A stretch of DNA of 64,000 nucleotides, from positions 360,475 through 424,474 of the forward strand of contig QEOQ01000242.1 of NCBI GenBank assembly GCA_010279815.1, written 5' to 3'. The notes under the pieces are model-generated. The model saw only the letters and a list, made by a program, of their open reading frames with translations. It had not been told where the DNA came from and ran no database searches. The translations under genes were made by a program, and so were the position numbers. Positions 54,141 to 64,000 of the stretch are shown in pieces. Source of the DNA: Brachionus plicatilis. Its lineage: Eukaryota; Rotifera; Eurotatoria; Ploima; Brachionidae. The stretch's first letter is position 1; every line of letters starts with the position of its first letter.

Positions 54141-55892
54141 ATGAGCGCCAACAAAGTCAACGACATTGATCCAGAGCTGTATGATGTGATAATCATAGGC
54201 GCGGGCATATCGGGCTCGAACGCTGCTTATCAGCTCAAAAAAAGGTGCCAGAACATAAAAATTTTGGTACTCGAGGCCAAAGACAGAATGGGTGGCCGCA
54301 CTCAGACCATAGATGTCAAATGCTCCAAGCAAAATCAAACGTCCAGATGGGACATAGGCGGACAATGGGTCAGCGACTCGCAAACAAACGTCACCAAACT
54401 AATGACAGAACTAGGAATAAAGACGTACCGTCAATTTGACGACGGCCTAAAGCTTCTGGAAGCAAATGGCAAAATTTCATCCTACAATTCCAATGTTCCT
54501 TGTTCGTCTCTTTGGAGCTGGATAGACATGCAGCTGTACATGTGGCGCGTGAACAAGGACTTGAAAAAAATAAGCACAATTGACCCGTTCAGCGACAAAC
54601 AGCTGGCTTCATTTTTGGACAAAAAAAGTGCCAAAGAATATTTGTACTCGAAGTCAATGAGTGCAACAGTTAGATCCATTTTTACCTCGAACATGAGGAC
54701 CATTTACGGCCTCGAGCTGGACCAAGTTAATGCCCTATTTGGCATGATGTATGTGAAAGCTGGTGGCGGTAATGTAGAGGCCATTACTTATTCGGATGAG
54801 GGCTGTGCTCAAGAGAAAAGAGTTTGTGGCGGAACACAGCAAATATCAGAAAAGTGCATGCAGTTTGTTCAAAGTGTGTCCACATCTGGCCAAAATTCGG
54901 CTGGTATTTTACTCAACCAGGCTGTTTTAGAGGTGATACAGGATGAAGCCAATGATGAGCAACCAGTTGTGGTAATCACACGCAACACCATCACAGATCA
55001 AAAGACACAATTTAGAGCCAAAAAAGTAATCAGCACAATGCCAGTCAATCAGTACATAAATGTTAAATTTACTCCCGAATTGCCTTATTATAAGAGGAAT
55101 TTTTTCAAATTTTTCCAAGTCGGAAATTACATCAAATTTTTGGTCACCTATAGAACTCATTTTTGGAGAAGCAAAGGCTTGTCGGGAGAGGGCACCTATG
55201 ACGGCTCAGTCAAATGGATCAATGAAGAAAGGTTTAGGGAAGCTTACAAAAATGAAATGGACAAGTTGAATTTTAGTCGAAAAATGCCAACTTTTGGCGC
55301 AGTGAATGAGGTGTTTGATGGTACTAATGAAGATGGCGAGCCCGCTCTTATCGGCTTTATAGCTGCTGACACTGCGCTCGAGTGGGCTGATCAGTCGTTT
55401 GAGCTTAGGAGACAAGAAGTGATTGAAGACTTGGCAAGGATGTATGGCCCCGAGGCCAGAGATTACGTAGAATATGTGGAAAAAAATTGGGCCTATGAAC
55501 CATTTAATGGAGGATGTCCGTGCTTTAATGTTGTTTCAAGTGGGGTTATGAAAGATTATGCCAGAGCGACCAGAGAACCATTTCAAAATGTTCATTTTGC
55601 TGGCACTGAATCGGCTACTGTGTGGCAAGGATACATGGATGGTGCAGTAGAGAGTGGCGAGCGAGCTGCTAATGAAGTATTGTACACATTGTACAATAAT
55701 GATGCTAATGTTAAAGTTGATTATAAAAAAACTTATTATTATCATAAAGAGTTGACTAAACAAATGGATGACAGACATCTCAGAGAGAATAGAATAATTT
55801 CAGCATCTAAGTTTTTGGTAAAAGCAGGCCTTGTTTGTGCTTTTTCAATATTTTTATATAAAAAAGTTAATTTTAAACTAAAGTTGCCTTAA
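54141..55892 (+). CDS. Monoamine oxidase-type flavin amine oxidase, C-terminally anchored
   Basis: Intronless, 583 aa from ATG 54141 (CAAAATGAGC). The frame is open upstream to 54102 but without an ATG. Vertebrate MAO is about 520-527 aa. Expected role: oxidative deamination of amines with FAD at the mitochondrial outer membrane. The N-terminal FAD motif is DVIIIGAGISG (15-25), then LEAKDRMGGRT and WDIGGQWVSDSQ. The flavin-contacting Lys lies in GNYIKFLVTYRTHFW. The covalent-FAD Cys is Cys459 in NGGCPC, followed by HFAGTESATVWQGYMDGAVE, the usual C-terminal FAD segment. The tail ends with one hydrophobic anchor (FLVKAGLVCAFSIFLY) and a basic end. The residue after the flavin Cys is Pro460, where MAO-A and MAO-B have the aromatic-cage Tyr; the second cage Tyr (WQGYMDG) is kept. 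Substrate choice may therefore differ. Lack of introns suggests a retrocopy or transfer. Confidence 0.92.
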   Translation: MSANKVNDIDPELYDVIIIGAGISGSNAAYQLKKRCQNIKILVLEAKDRMGGRTQTIDVKCSKQNQTSRWDIGGQWVSDSQTNVTKLMTELGIKTYRQFDDGLKLLEANGKISSYNSNVPCSSLWSWIDMQLYMWRVNKDLKKISTIDPFSDKQLASFLDKKSAKEYLYSKSMSATVRSIFTSNMRTIYGLELDQVNALFGMMYVKAGGGNVEAITYSDEGCAQEKRVCGGTQQISEKCMQFVQSVSTSGQNSAGILLNQAVLEVIQDEANDEQPVVVITRNTITDQKTQFRAKKVISTMPVNQYINVKFTPELPYYKRNFFKFFQVGNYIKFLVTYRTHFWRSKGLSGEGTYDGSVKWINEERFREAYKNEMDKLNFSRKMPTFGAVNEVFDGTNEDGEPALIGFIAADTALEWADQSFELRRQEVIEDLARMYGPEARDYVEYVEKNWAYEPFNGGCPCFNVVSSGVMKDYARATREPFQNVHFAGTESATVWQGYMDGAVESGERAANEVLYTLYNNDANVKVDYKKTYYYHKELTKQMDDRHLRENRIISASKFLVKAGLVCAFSIFLYKKVNFKLKLP

Positions 55893-56279
55893 AAAAGTCG
55901 TTAGTTTAAATTTATTTTTAATTTAATTGAAATAAATTAATTTTTTATATGGTTTAATTTTTTGTGTTTAAATTACAAAATGTATCCAATGTTAAAATAA
56001 CATTGAAAAAGTGCGAGTTTTCAAATTATTTTTTCAGTCTCATATAAAAAATAATTTTAAGTTAATATTGCAAGAATAAAAAACTTTTTTTTCTTTAATT
56101 TTGACTTTGGGTTTGTAATATGATGATATTTAAGATAATATTTGTAATTTAAGAAACTATCTTCGCTGTGTTTTCCATTTTTTTTAAATTGAGTATTTGT
56201 TAAAATGCATCAAACGAATTTCAATTATCACTAAAGTCAAAATTTTTAAAGAAAAAAACAAAATTTTTCGAGTCTAGTT

Positions 56280-56985
56280 GGTTAAGTGAACTATGGTTCA
56301 TCTATTACTAGAACAATTCTTGTTCTCAGGTTTTTTGAACTATTAGTTCACCAAATCTAAAAATTGTTCACCTATTTTGATATTTTTTCATATATTTAGA
56401 AAAAAAACTATATGTAATATTAAAAAAATAACAATTCAATTGATTAATAAAAACAAAAAAATACGTTAGAAAAAATAATTTGATAAAAAATTTAAAGTTG
56501 AGCAAAGTAGGTAAAATTTGCGATATGAACCTATGTTTCCCAAAGTCAAACACTTAATTTTAATTTTAACAAGGGAGATGAATTAATTTTAATTTTCTTT
56601 AATTTTTATTATTTATGTTTATAAGCAAAGATTTAAGTAGAGAGGGCATTTGAAAATTTTGGATAGTTGAAAGGGTCAACATAGGTTTAATTTTTTTCAT
56701 TTTTTTATTTAATAAAAATAAGATTTGAACTGTTCAGATCACCTAGATCAGAGAAAATTCTATTTCTAAAACACTTTGAAATTAAAAAAAAAACAGAAAA
56801 ATTATTAACTTCATTTTTTTATTTTTATATCAGTTTTGAGAATTATGCATTCTATTAAATAGCTTTTCTATTCAATTTGCTCACCTAATCTAAAAGTTTT
56901 TCACCTAATTTGAAATCTGATTACCTAATTCTATTTTGGTTCACTTGTTCGTGATCAAAAAAATTAGGTGAACTCATAGTTAACA
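56280..56985. repeat. Inverted-repeat element with TTCACCTAA iterations
   Basis: Left end GGTTAAGTGAACTATGGTTC pairs with AGTTCACCT/CATAGTTAACAAACC-type sequence at the right. TTCACCTAAT or its inverse recurs at both sides (56350-56380, 56878-56975). Confidence 0.5.
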
Positions 56986-57422
56986 AACCCGAGGCCAAGA
57001 GTTTTTCGCTTAATATGTGAACTGTGGTTCTCTAGATCGAGTTTTTCAACGATTCAATATTAATTAAAATCTAAATGAATTATTTTTCCTTTTTTTCATT
57101 TTATTTTATCTTATTTAGCTTTATTTTTCGTTTTTTTGTCATATATTTTATTTTTATTCTGAAGAAGCATTAGCTCTGTACAGATAAACAAATATATAAA
57201 TTAATTATTTAAAAGTTAACAAAAGAATTTTTTGAATATTTTTTCAAATTTCCAAATAAAAATTAAACCATATGTTTTTTTATTTTTTAATTAATTAATT
57301 TACGCGTATAATATTTTTTAATAACAATAATATGTAATTAAAAATACTGAATCAGGAACTAAATAAAAACATTTTATTGATTTTTAGGTAATTAATGTCA
57401 ATTACATTTGAACTAATCACTA

Positions 57423-58138
57423 CAGTCTGTCCTCGATTTTGTGACACGCCTGGGGAACACTGAATTTATGTCACAAAATCAAATCGTCACAAATTTGAAT
57501 TTGTGACATAAATGTCATAAAATCAAATAAGCATTAAAATTTAGATTTATTAGTTTTATTATAAAAATACAAATCTGTTAAATGCAAAACAATTTAATCT
57601 TAATATTAAATACAATATTTTAAAAAACTAAACGCTTCTGGACTAATTTAGTTTGTCTAGCATAAATGCTATTCTCAACAGCTCTTATTAATTTAAGCAT
57701 TGACTGAGAATCATCTTCACTACCACTCTGGACCGCAAACAATTTCAATGTATCGATACAACTCAAAGCCTCTAATTTAGAAATTATTTTTAATTCTTCA
57801 ATATTTTCGTGCTCTTCTTCTCCTTCATCAGCAGAATCAATAAATCGAATGAATTTCTCGGCATTTTTATTTTTAAATTAAAAAATAATAATTGCTATGT
57901 CATATGTGCAAAAAAAAATTCGTCATAATATCGAAATTTTTTAACATGTAAAAGATTCAAAAGTGAACTAAAATTTGTCTTTTTTTCATGTCATAAATTC
58001 AAAATGTCACAAAATTAAATGTCATAAAATCGAAAAATATTAACATTGAAAGGATGGGGAATTTCGGCGTTACACTGATTTTTAGTCACAAATTCAAAAT
58101 GTCACAAAATCGGGAGTCATAAAATCGAGGGCAGACTG
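57423..58138 (-). mobile_element. Tigger-like element, internally deleted
   Basis: Ends are CAGTCTGTCCTCGATTTTGT and, inverted, CAGTCTGCCCTCGATTTTAT, flanked by TA on both sides (57421-57422, 58139-58140). TCACAAA/TCATAAA motifs recur near both ends. It contains a transposase C-terminal fragment on the minus strand. Confidence 0.88.
57626..57871 (-). pseudogene. Tigger transposase C-terminal fragment
   Basis: Minus-strand frame with an acidic stretch (IDSADEGEEEHENIEELK) followed by LEALSCIDTLKLFAVQSG and AVENSIYARQTKLVQKR, the helical tail of pogo/Tigger transposases. The catalytic part is missing. Confidence 0.7.
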
Positions 58139-58381
58139 TATTTTAATATTTAAAACCCAAATGTGTGAAAAACAGTAAAATTTTCATACATATACTTACG
58201 ATCAAACTCAATGAATCTAAATATTTAAAATTCAAACAATCAAATCTATAAAATTAAATCAATCAAAAAAATTTTAAATTTAAATGATTATATCATAAAT
58301 ATTTTAATTATCAGTAAAGAAAAAAATTTTAGTGATAACTGACGTTTGTTTGATAAATATTAACAAATACTCATAAAAAAT

Positions 58382-59113
58382 TAGTGATGAAATCGAATTA
58401 GCTTTTTGGACACAAATTGAAACTTGAATAAATAAAAAATTTGAAAAGACTTTTGAAAAAGTAGAATATTCGAATAAAATCTTAAATATAAGATAAATTT
58501 GAATTTATATTTGATTTATTTTTATTTTTGAAATTAAATTCGAACTTAACTTAAATTTAAAAATCAACTTGAATTTTAGATAAATTCATCTAATAATTTA
58601 AAAGTTTTAAAATTTGAACAGAATAATCAAGTATTTTAAAATTTAGTTTTTTGTACTCTTGTAGTGTTGGTTAAATCATAACAGCTATTTTTTGGTACCG
58701 GGTAAGATGGATGAGACTATTGTTATCCAGAAAATATTAGAATGTTAGAAAAGTTGTGTTGACTGGTGAAAATCTGGCACACTTTAAGTATCCAAATCGA
58801 ATTGATATTCAATTTATTAAATAAATTATTTTTCAATTTAATGTTTTTTGATCAACTATTTTTTTAATTAATTTTTATTTTCAAATATTTAATTGAATAT
58901 TTATTATATTCATTTTTTGATCCGAAAATTACATATTTTCAAATTTTAATTCGAATAATTTAGAGATTCAATTTTTAATTTAAAAATAAATTAATTTTCA
59001 AGTTTATTATTCAAAAATATTTATATTCAAAAATTAAATTCAAATCTGATTTTCGTTTGAAATGCTACTTATTCGAATATCGGTTCGAATTTGCATATTC
59101 GATTTCATCACTA
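58382..59113. mobile_element. hAT-type non-autonomous element
   Basis: Perfect 8-bp target duplication TAAAAAAT at 58374-58381 and 59114-59121. Ends TAGTGATGAAATCGAAT and its inverse. 732 bp, no coding sequence. It inserted at the inner edge of the right arm of the 3.4-kb structure. Confidence 0.9.
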
Positions 59114-59559
59114 TAAAAAATGGAAAACAGAGCGTAAATAGTTTTTTAAACTACAAATATTATCTTAAATATCATCATAGCAGAAACCCTAAGTCAAGAT
59201 TTAGAAAAAAAAAAAGTTTTTCATGCTTGCAATATTAACTTAAAATTATTTTTTTATATGAGACTGAAAAAATAATTTGAAAATTCGCACTTTTTCAATG
59301 TTATTTCAACATTGGATACATTTTGTAATTCAAACACAAAAAATTAAATCAAATCAATTTCAAAATATATTTTTGGATTCAATTTAAGTAATTGCCCTTA
59401 AAATGGCGTATAGTGATAAAAAAAATTCTAAACTCACTTTAAATGTCTTTAATCGAACCAAATTTAAACAGTCAAAAGGTCAAAAAAATTAAGCCAAGTA
59501 TTTTTTTGAAATTCGATCCTAGAGCTTCAAAATTTTAAATAAACAAATTAATTTTTTTT

Positions 59560-60666
59560 ACAAACTTTAACTTTCAAGGTTAATCAACAGGCTAGTGCTC
59601 TTGCAATGAAGACCGATTAACACTTCATTTATTTAATTTTATAAAAAAATTAAAAAAATTCATAAATTTGTTTAAAAAAACAAACTATTTAATAAAGCAA
59701 AACATTGAAATATTCAAATTAAATTTTTGAACTTTTTTACGAATTCTGTAAAAATCAAATTAATATTATTAAATTTAGAAAGCCTGAATGTTGCAAACTT
59801 CAAAATTGATCTCTTGATAACAAGGCTATTCATCAATCTTGAATAAAAATATTTAAAGTTTTTTTCACCATTAGCCGTTTTTGACATTTGTTCAATCAGA
59901 TTGTCACTTTTCCTTAAATTATATTTTAAATTCATTGAGTCATTTTTTTTAGTTTTAATAAATTTGCCAAAGCAATGAATGTAAAAAAAAATAACCGAAA
60001 TGAAATCAACAGGTCGAATAACTTGATCAAGATTAAGCTGATTCACTAATTCAAATCGAGAAATGGACTATAACATTTTTGCAATCTCTTCAGGATAAAG
60101 AAAAGAAACAATTTCATCTAGGTATTGACAAAAATCAGCTAGTATAGGCGCGCCTTAATTATTACCCGGAAAAAAAAGAACGCTGAAAAGAACGCCGTTT
60201 TAACGCTGGTAAATAATATTATTATAAAAAAAATAACTAATTTGCGAAGTCAAAAAAGTTCTTTTAATTCAAGTTGATCAAAAAATGTTTCAAATAATTT
60301 TTTTAATTATTTTAACAAAAGAAATTTAAATATTATATTTATTTAAATATAAGCTTTGTTTTACAAAAAAATAATTTTTAAGAAAAAAAACGCTTGAAAA
60401 ACGCTGACGAAGAACGGCGTTCTTTGAGCTTTCTTTTAGTGTTCTTCGTTTTCCAGGTAGTTATCAAATTTATTTAAAAAAGTATAATTTATTATTTTAA
60501 ATTTAACTCGATAATTCAAAAACAGATCAAAAGAATTCTTCACTTCTTCAAAACATAGTTCTGCTTCATTTAGTAGAGGAATAAAATAATTTATGTAAAC
60601 TCTGATCGGTTTAGAATCTGAAAGAGACATTGAATATTTCAGATTTGAATTGAACATATGGAACAA
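59560..60666 (-). pseudogene. Multicopy gene remnant, copy 2, interrupted by a MITE
   Basis: Minus-strand coding pieces: 60666-60461 (SDSKPIRVYINYFIPLLNEA, CFEEVKNSFDLFLNYRVKF), then after a 300-bp insertion 60150-60060 (LDEIVSFLYPEEIAKML, stop) and 60046-59714 (NLKYNLRKSDNLIEQMSK, SRLMNSLVIKRSILKFATF). The 3' flank is shared with copy 1 (CAACARGCTAGTGC, AGACCGATTAACACTTC). The encoded family is not recognised, and in-frame stops make it non-functional as read. Confidence 0.6.
60161..60460. mobile_element. MITE inserted in gene remnant copy 2
   Basis: Left end TTACCCGGAAAAAAAAGAAC and right end, inverted, CTACCTGGAAAACGAAGAAC, with AGAACGCC and AACGCTG blocks repeated inside both arms. A GGCGCGCC palindrome lies just outside the left end (60147-60154). 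No clear target duplication. Confidence 0.65.
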
Positions 60667-60699
60667 GCGTCTCGTTATTAAGCCCGAATGATAGAATAG

Positions 60700-61500
60700 T
60701 TCGATCTAATAAAATACTTGTTGCAAAAATATTAAGCGACATAGCCCATTCATTTTTTTTTTCTTGACTGAAAAAAATTTTAACGAACAGTTATTTAAGA
60801 GTGGTGCCACTTTATTTTATCTTCGAACAGATTCCGGTAGTCAATCAAAATGATCTATTGAAGGATCATAAGTGTTCTTATTTCGATTTTTTTGTTCTTT
60901 TCGCATGGTCAAAAGAGAAAAATCAAGGATGGATGATCTTGTTTTGGTGGTAAAAGTACTCAAAATATTTAAAAAGTAATTTTCGAACTGTATCAAACAA
61001 ACTGAATTTTGTAGCAAAGAAAAACAAAATAAAAAAATTTTTTTGTTTCATGTATCAATTCTGTTTATTTTTTTGACCATTGTTTCATTTATTTTAAAAA
61101 ATATGGCGAACTCAAAAAAAGCGAGGACAAAACAAGTCCACATTAGTAGGCTTAAATCATTTTATTTTAATGAAGTCGACCTAGGTATAGGAAAAAATGA
61201 GCCTAACCCAGATAAAAACCAATGACAATTTATCAAATGTTAAACAAGAACCGGTTGAAAATTTCTAAAACTCCTGCAACGGAAAAACCGAATCTTAGTT
61301 TGCTAAAAAGAAAAAATCCAGAAATAAAGACTCTGAGTCTGAAAATAGTTAAATGTATAATAATAGTAAAGAGCCTAAAGTAAAACCTTTTAGTAATCCA
61401 ATTCGCACCTTAAGGTCAAAAAGTAAAAAAAATCAACAAAGTGATTCTGAGTCAAACACCAGCCACCATGATACTTAAGCTGAAATTAAGAACAGTTAAA
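60700..61500 (+). pseudogene. Gypsy-type integrase C-terminal remnant
   Basis: In shifting plus-strand frames: FEQIPVVNQNDLLKDHKCS, DDLVLVVKVLK, then KKARTKQVHISRLKSFYF (61100-61165). VH-[IV]-SRLKP-F is the usual tail after the integrase of Ty3/gypsy-type elements. A charged Lys/Ser-rich tail follows (KEPKVKPFSNPIRTLRSK). Many stops. No LTR was recognised. Confidence 0.55.
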
Positions 61501-61519
61501 ATCACTTAAAAAACGAGTC

Positions 61520-63047
61520 TACAATTTGAATAAAATTTTTTTTTTTAAGTTTATAGTATATACGGCTTGAAACGAACAGGGGGTAATTACGATAAGTATT
61601 AGTTGATCTCACATAATTTTTTTTTTGTAAATTTTTTTTGCGCAAATAAAAAATGACTATATTTCTACAAATTAATCAATTGATTCTAGACCTAACCTAT
61701 TTTATATTTTTTAAAAATTGATTGTAAAAATAACCATAACATTTTTTTTAAACATTGACCCTTTGTCCTATGTAATTTTTGACCCTGATTTCATATTTTT
61801 AATCAGTTTTTTTCAAAGAGATAACCATTCACTTTTTAATGAAAAAAATTTTTTAAAAGGAAATTCACTTTTGGGTTTACCGTTAATTTGAGTTTTGAAT
61901 TTCTTTAAAAAAATAAATGATTATTGATCGTTTCTAATGTAGATCTAGTAGTAGAGTCAAAAATGGGTTTAAATAAGGAAAAAACAAAAATTCGTTTCCG
62001 ATTAAAAAAATCAATCTAAATGGATTTCGTGTAAAGGATGCTTTAACAAAAAATGTGCTTAATATCTACTTAAAAAGTTTGATCCGAAAAGTGAATTTTA
62101 TTTTTCGAAAAAATGTAAACAAACCTCATTCTTTTTAAATGTATATATATTTCTTTTATGTTTTTTTATTTTAATAAAATTTTCTTTCAAAACGGACCGA
62201 AAATAGTTAATAATGTTAAATCCAATCAAATAATCCCAATTTAATTAAATTTCCACACCCTAGACCTATTTGAAAAGAGAAAAGTCGAATCTACCCTATT
62301 TTACCATAAGCATTTAAATTTTTTTAATCAATAATTTGTAATTTCCATTTTTTCCCTAAAACCGAATTCCTTACTAAAACCGCTTTAATTGTTCAGAACG
62401 ATTTTGGTTTAAAATTTAAGATTAAATTTGGATTTAATATCAAATAGCTAAAAAGTAAGACAACTTATTAAATCACTGTTTGTAAAATTTTATTCTGTTT
62501 TCAAATTTGCAATTACTCATTTAAAACCAAAATCATTTGATTTTTTAAGATTAAAGATCTATAATTTTGATCTGAAACTGTTTAAAACGTTTAAAGTTTA
62601 ATATATAAAAAATTTTAAAAAAATTTAAAAAAATTAGTATTTATTTAACAATATAATTTAATGAGGTAAAAATAGATTTTTAAAAAAAAAATTTAGAATT
62701 TTAGAGAACTATAAAAAGAATTTTTTTATTGGATTTTTTATTTTTCCATGTTCCCTTGATGGCCTTTGTTGAAAAAATAATTCTTTTTCAACTACGAGTT
62801 TATTAGCATAACAATTAACGAGGTAACTTTTGATATTTTTTTTATATTTAATTTTTTTTATTAATTTTATAAAACACAATTATCCGTTTTTTGATCGAAA
62901 CATCATGAAAAACTCTTAAGAAGATTTAGCTAAAGCATTTAATTGAATATCTTTATTTGCATCAAAGAAAACTGCAAATGCATATGCTTCAAATTCGCAT
63001 GATGTTTAATATTTAGCTGTAATTCTGAATTTTTGCAACAGTCCATG
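61520..63047. other. AT-rich non-coding DNA
   Basis: A purine tract AACAGGGGGTAATTACG at about 61577 might be the polypurine tract of the gypsy remnant; no LTR follows that I can show. Otherwise no gene or repeat seen. Confidence 0.35.
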
Positions 63048-63944
63048 TTATCTTAAACTATTTTTAGCTGGCACACGAAGACCATCGAAGAGGAATTTGT
63101 CAAATTTTTCATTGAGTTCGGCTTGCTCGTTCTTTATTAAAAAAAATAATCAAAATTTAATTCAAAGTAATAAATTAATTTGAATTTAATTTAAAGTTGG
63201 TACAAATATTAATTTCGAATAATTTTGAAATTGAATTGAATCACTTCATGGTTTATTTTATTTTTGAAAAAACAAAGAGAAAAAATTAGGGTAAATTTTT
63301 TGTTCGAAATAATCATTTTAACTCAGTTTGTGTCCGTATTGATGATCCACTAAAAAACCAAAACAGATCCGAAAAAATTAAAAGATGGTCAAACTTTCGC
63401 AAAAAGAATGAAATCATATATATATAGCAAATTTGAAATTCAATTAAACATCACTTGAAAGAACGAAATCATTTAGTTCGTTGTCATGATCTAAATGTGA
63501 AATAAAAAAATTCGATCTAAGTCAATTTGATCAAATATATCACATTTTTATAAAAATTTAAACAAAGATTTTTCCTTTGCTAACAAAAATTCCACAAGAC
63601 CTTTTTTATAAAAGAGAAAAAACCTGGTTTCTGTTTCCATTTAGTTCTTAGAATTTTTTAAGTCTAATTTCATAAGTCATGAAGCGCAGTTATTTTTCAC
63701 CATCATCTTTTTAAAATCAAAAATCATTTAAACAAATTTTTTAAAAATAAAATATGCCATTACTTATAGGTTCTAATAATTCTAAATTTGTATTTCACTT
63801 GACATTACAAGCTTTAAGAAATCTTGCAAATTTTAATTGTCCGGTTATTTGTTCTTTTTTCAATAATTTTTATTCTTACAAAAAAAAAATAATATAAGAT
63901 AATTACTTGTTCCCTTGTTAGGAGATCGTTTAAATATTTGGATT
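63048..63944 (-). CDS. Last two exons of an unidentified gene running off the right edge
   Basis: On the minus strand an internal exon 63944-63907 (acceptor TTTTTCAG, donor CAA|GTAATT) codes SKYLNDLLTREQ. A 775-bp intron follows, then the terminal exon 63131-63048 (acceptor TTTAATAAAG) codes NEQAELNEKFDKFLFDGLRV then PAKNSLR and TAA. The two exons join in phase. The combined tail is charged and helical. The exon base composition is clearly GC-richer than the flanks. The gene cannot be identified from about 40 residues. Confidence 0.5.
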
Positions 63945-64000
63945 CTGAAAAACTTCTGATAAATTATTCATTATCTCTCTTAAATATCTAAAACAAAAGT

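Larger units (their letters stand above)
55953..59349. mobile_element. 3.4-kb structure bounded by ~235-bp inverted repeats
   Basis: Arms 55953-56185 and 59115-59349 are inverted copies (TTTAATTTTTTGTGTTTRAA, TTTTTCAGTCTCATATAAA, GTTAATATTGCAAG, TATCATCAT). Between them lie another inverted-repeat element, a Tigger derivative and a hAT derivative. No target duplication or transposase belonging to the outer arms was found, so it could be a large foldback element or an inverted duplication. Confidence 0.75.

Noticed and set aside
54120..55778. Minus-strand ORFs across the amine oxidase.
   Set aside because: Shadows of the real gene; no independent motif.
1..64000. CRISPR arrays, bacterial operons, riboswitches, Shine-Dalgarno sites.
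   Set aside because: The sequence is eukaryotic (spliced genes, animal gene families); no regularly spaced direct repeats were seen.

Overview
The window is eukaryotic nuclear DNA from a small invertebrate. It is extremely AT-rich by eye, has GT-AG introns (62 bp to over 4 kb) and is saturated with transposon remnants. The animal genes present (an amine GPCR of serotonin 5-HT2 type, carnitine O-palmitoyltransferase 1, a monoamine-oxidase-type flavoenzyme), the AT bias and the high load of small DNA transposons fit a monogonont rotifer such as Brachionus. That assignment is inference; nothing in the window proves the species.

Layout. 1-3.4 kb: a minus-strand LTR retrotransposon with a 52-base N gap inside it, then a GC-rich hAT foldback element. 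3.4-9.5 kb: a decayed coiled-coil ORF; an intronless gene for a secreted protein of unknown function (4915-5952, minus) inside a pair of ~390-bp inverted repeats; and an intronless plus-strand gene (7845-9521) whose product carries a nucleotidyltransferase-type GG/DxD signature. 9.5-19.1 kb: a transposon cluster with two MULEs, a decayed LINE, a MITE inside the LINE, three pogo/Tigger remnants and a probable second LTR element. The centrepiece is a MULE (13986-16193, perfect 9-bp target duplication) inserted in a Tigger-like element (13803-16668).

19.3-24.9 kb (minus): a 5-HT2-like receptor rebuilt from three exons, including a 98-bp exon coding TM3; its 4.3-kb intron holds piggyBac and foldback debris. 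25-40.7 kb: non-coding DNA with MITE families, a zinc-finger-coding element, a decayed multicopy gene remnant and a degraded pogo transposase. 40.7-47.9 kb (minus): CPT1, rebuilt from four exons to 767 aa, with its introns full of repeats and one antisense exon-like segment coding two AT-hooks. 48-54 kb: non-coding with hAT-type MITEs. 54.1-55.9 kb (plus): an intronless amine oxidase with a mitochondrial-type C-terminal anchor. 56-61.5 kb: a 3.4-kb inverted-repeat structure with nested Tigger and hAT elements, a second copy of the gene remnant, and a gypsy-type pol tail. 63.0-64.0 kb (minus): the last two exons of a gene that runs off the right edge.

The host genes are unrelated housekeeping or signalling genes: long-chain acyl-carnitine formation, amine signalling and amine oxidation. 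Nothing indicates an operon. The receptor and the amine oxidase both act on amines but lie 30 kb apart on opposite strands, so I draw no functional link. Most of the interpretable structure is transposon biology. Several insertions are bounded by exact target duplications, so their order can be read: LINE, then MITE; LTR remnant, then Tigger, then MULE.
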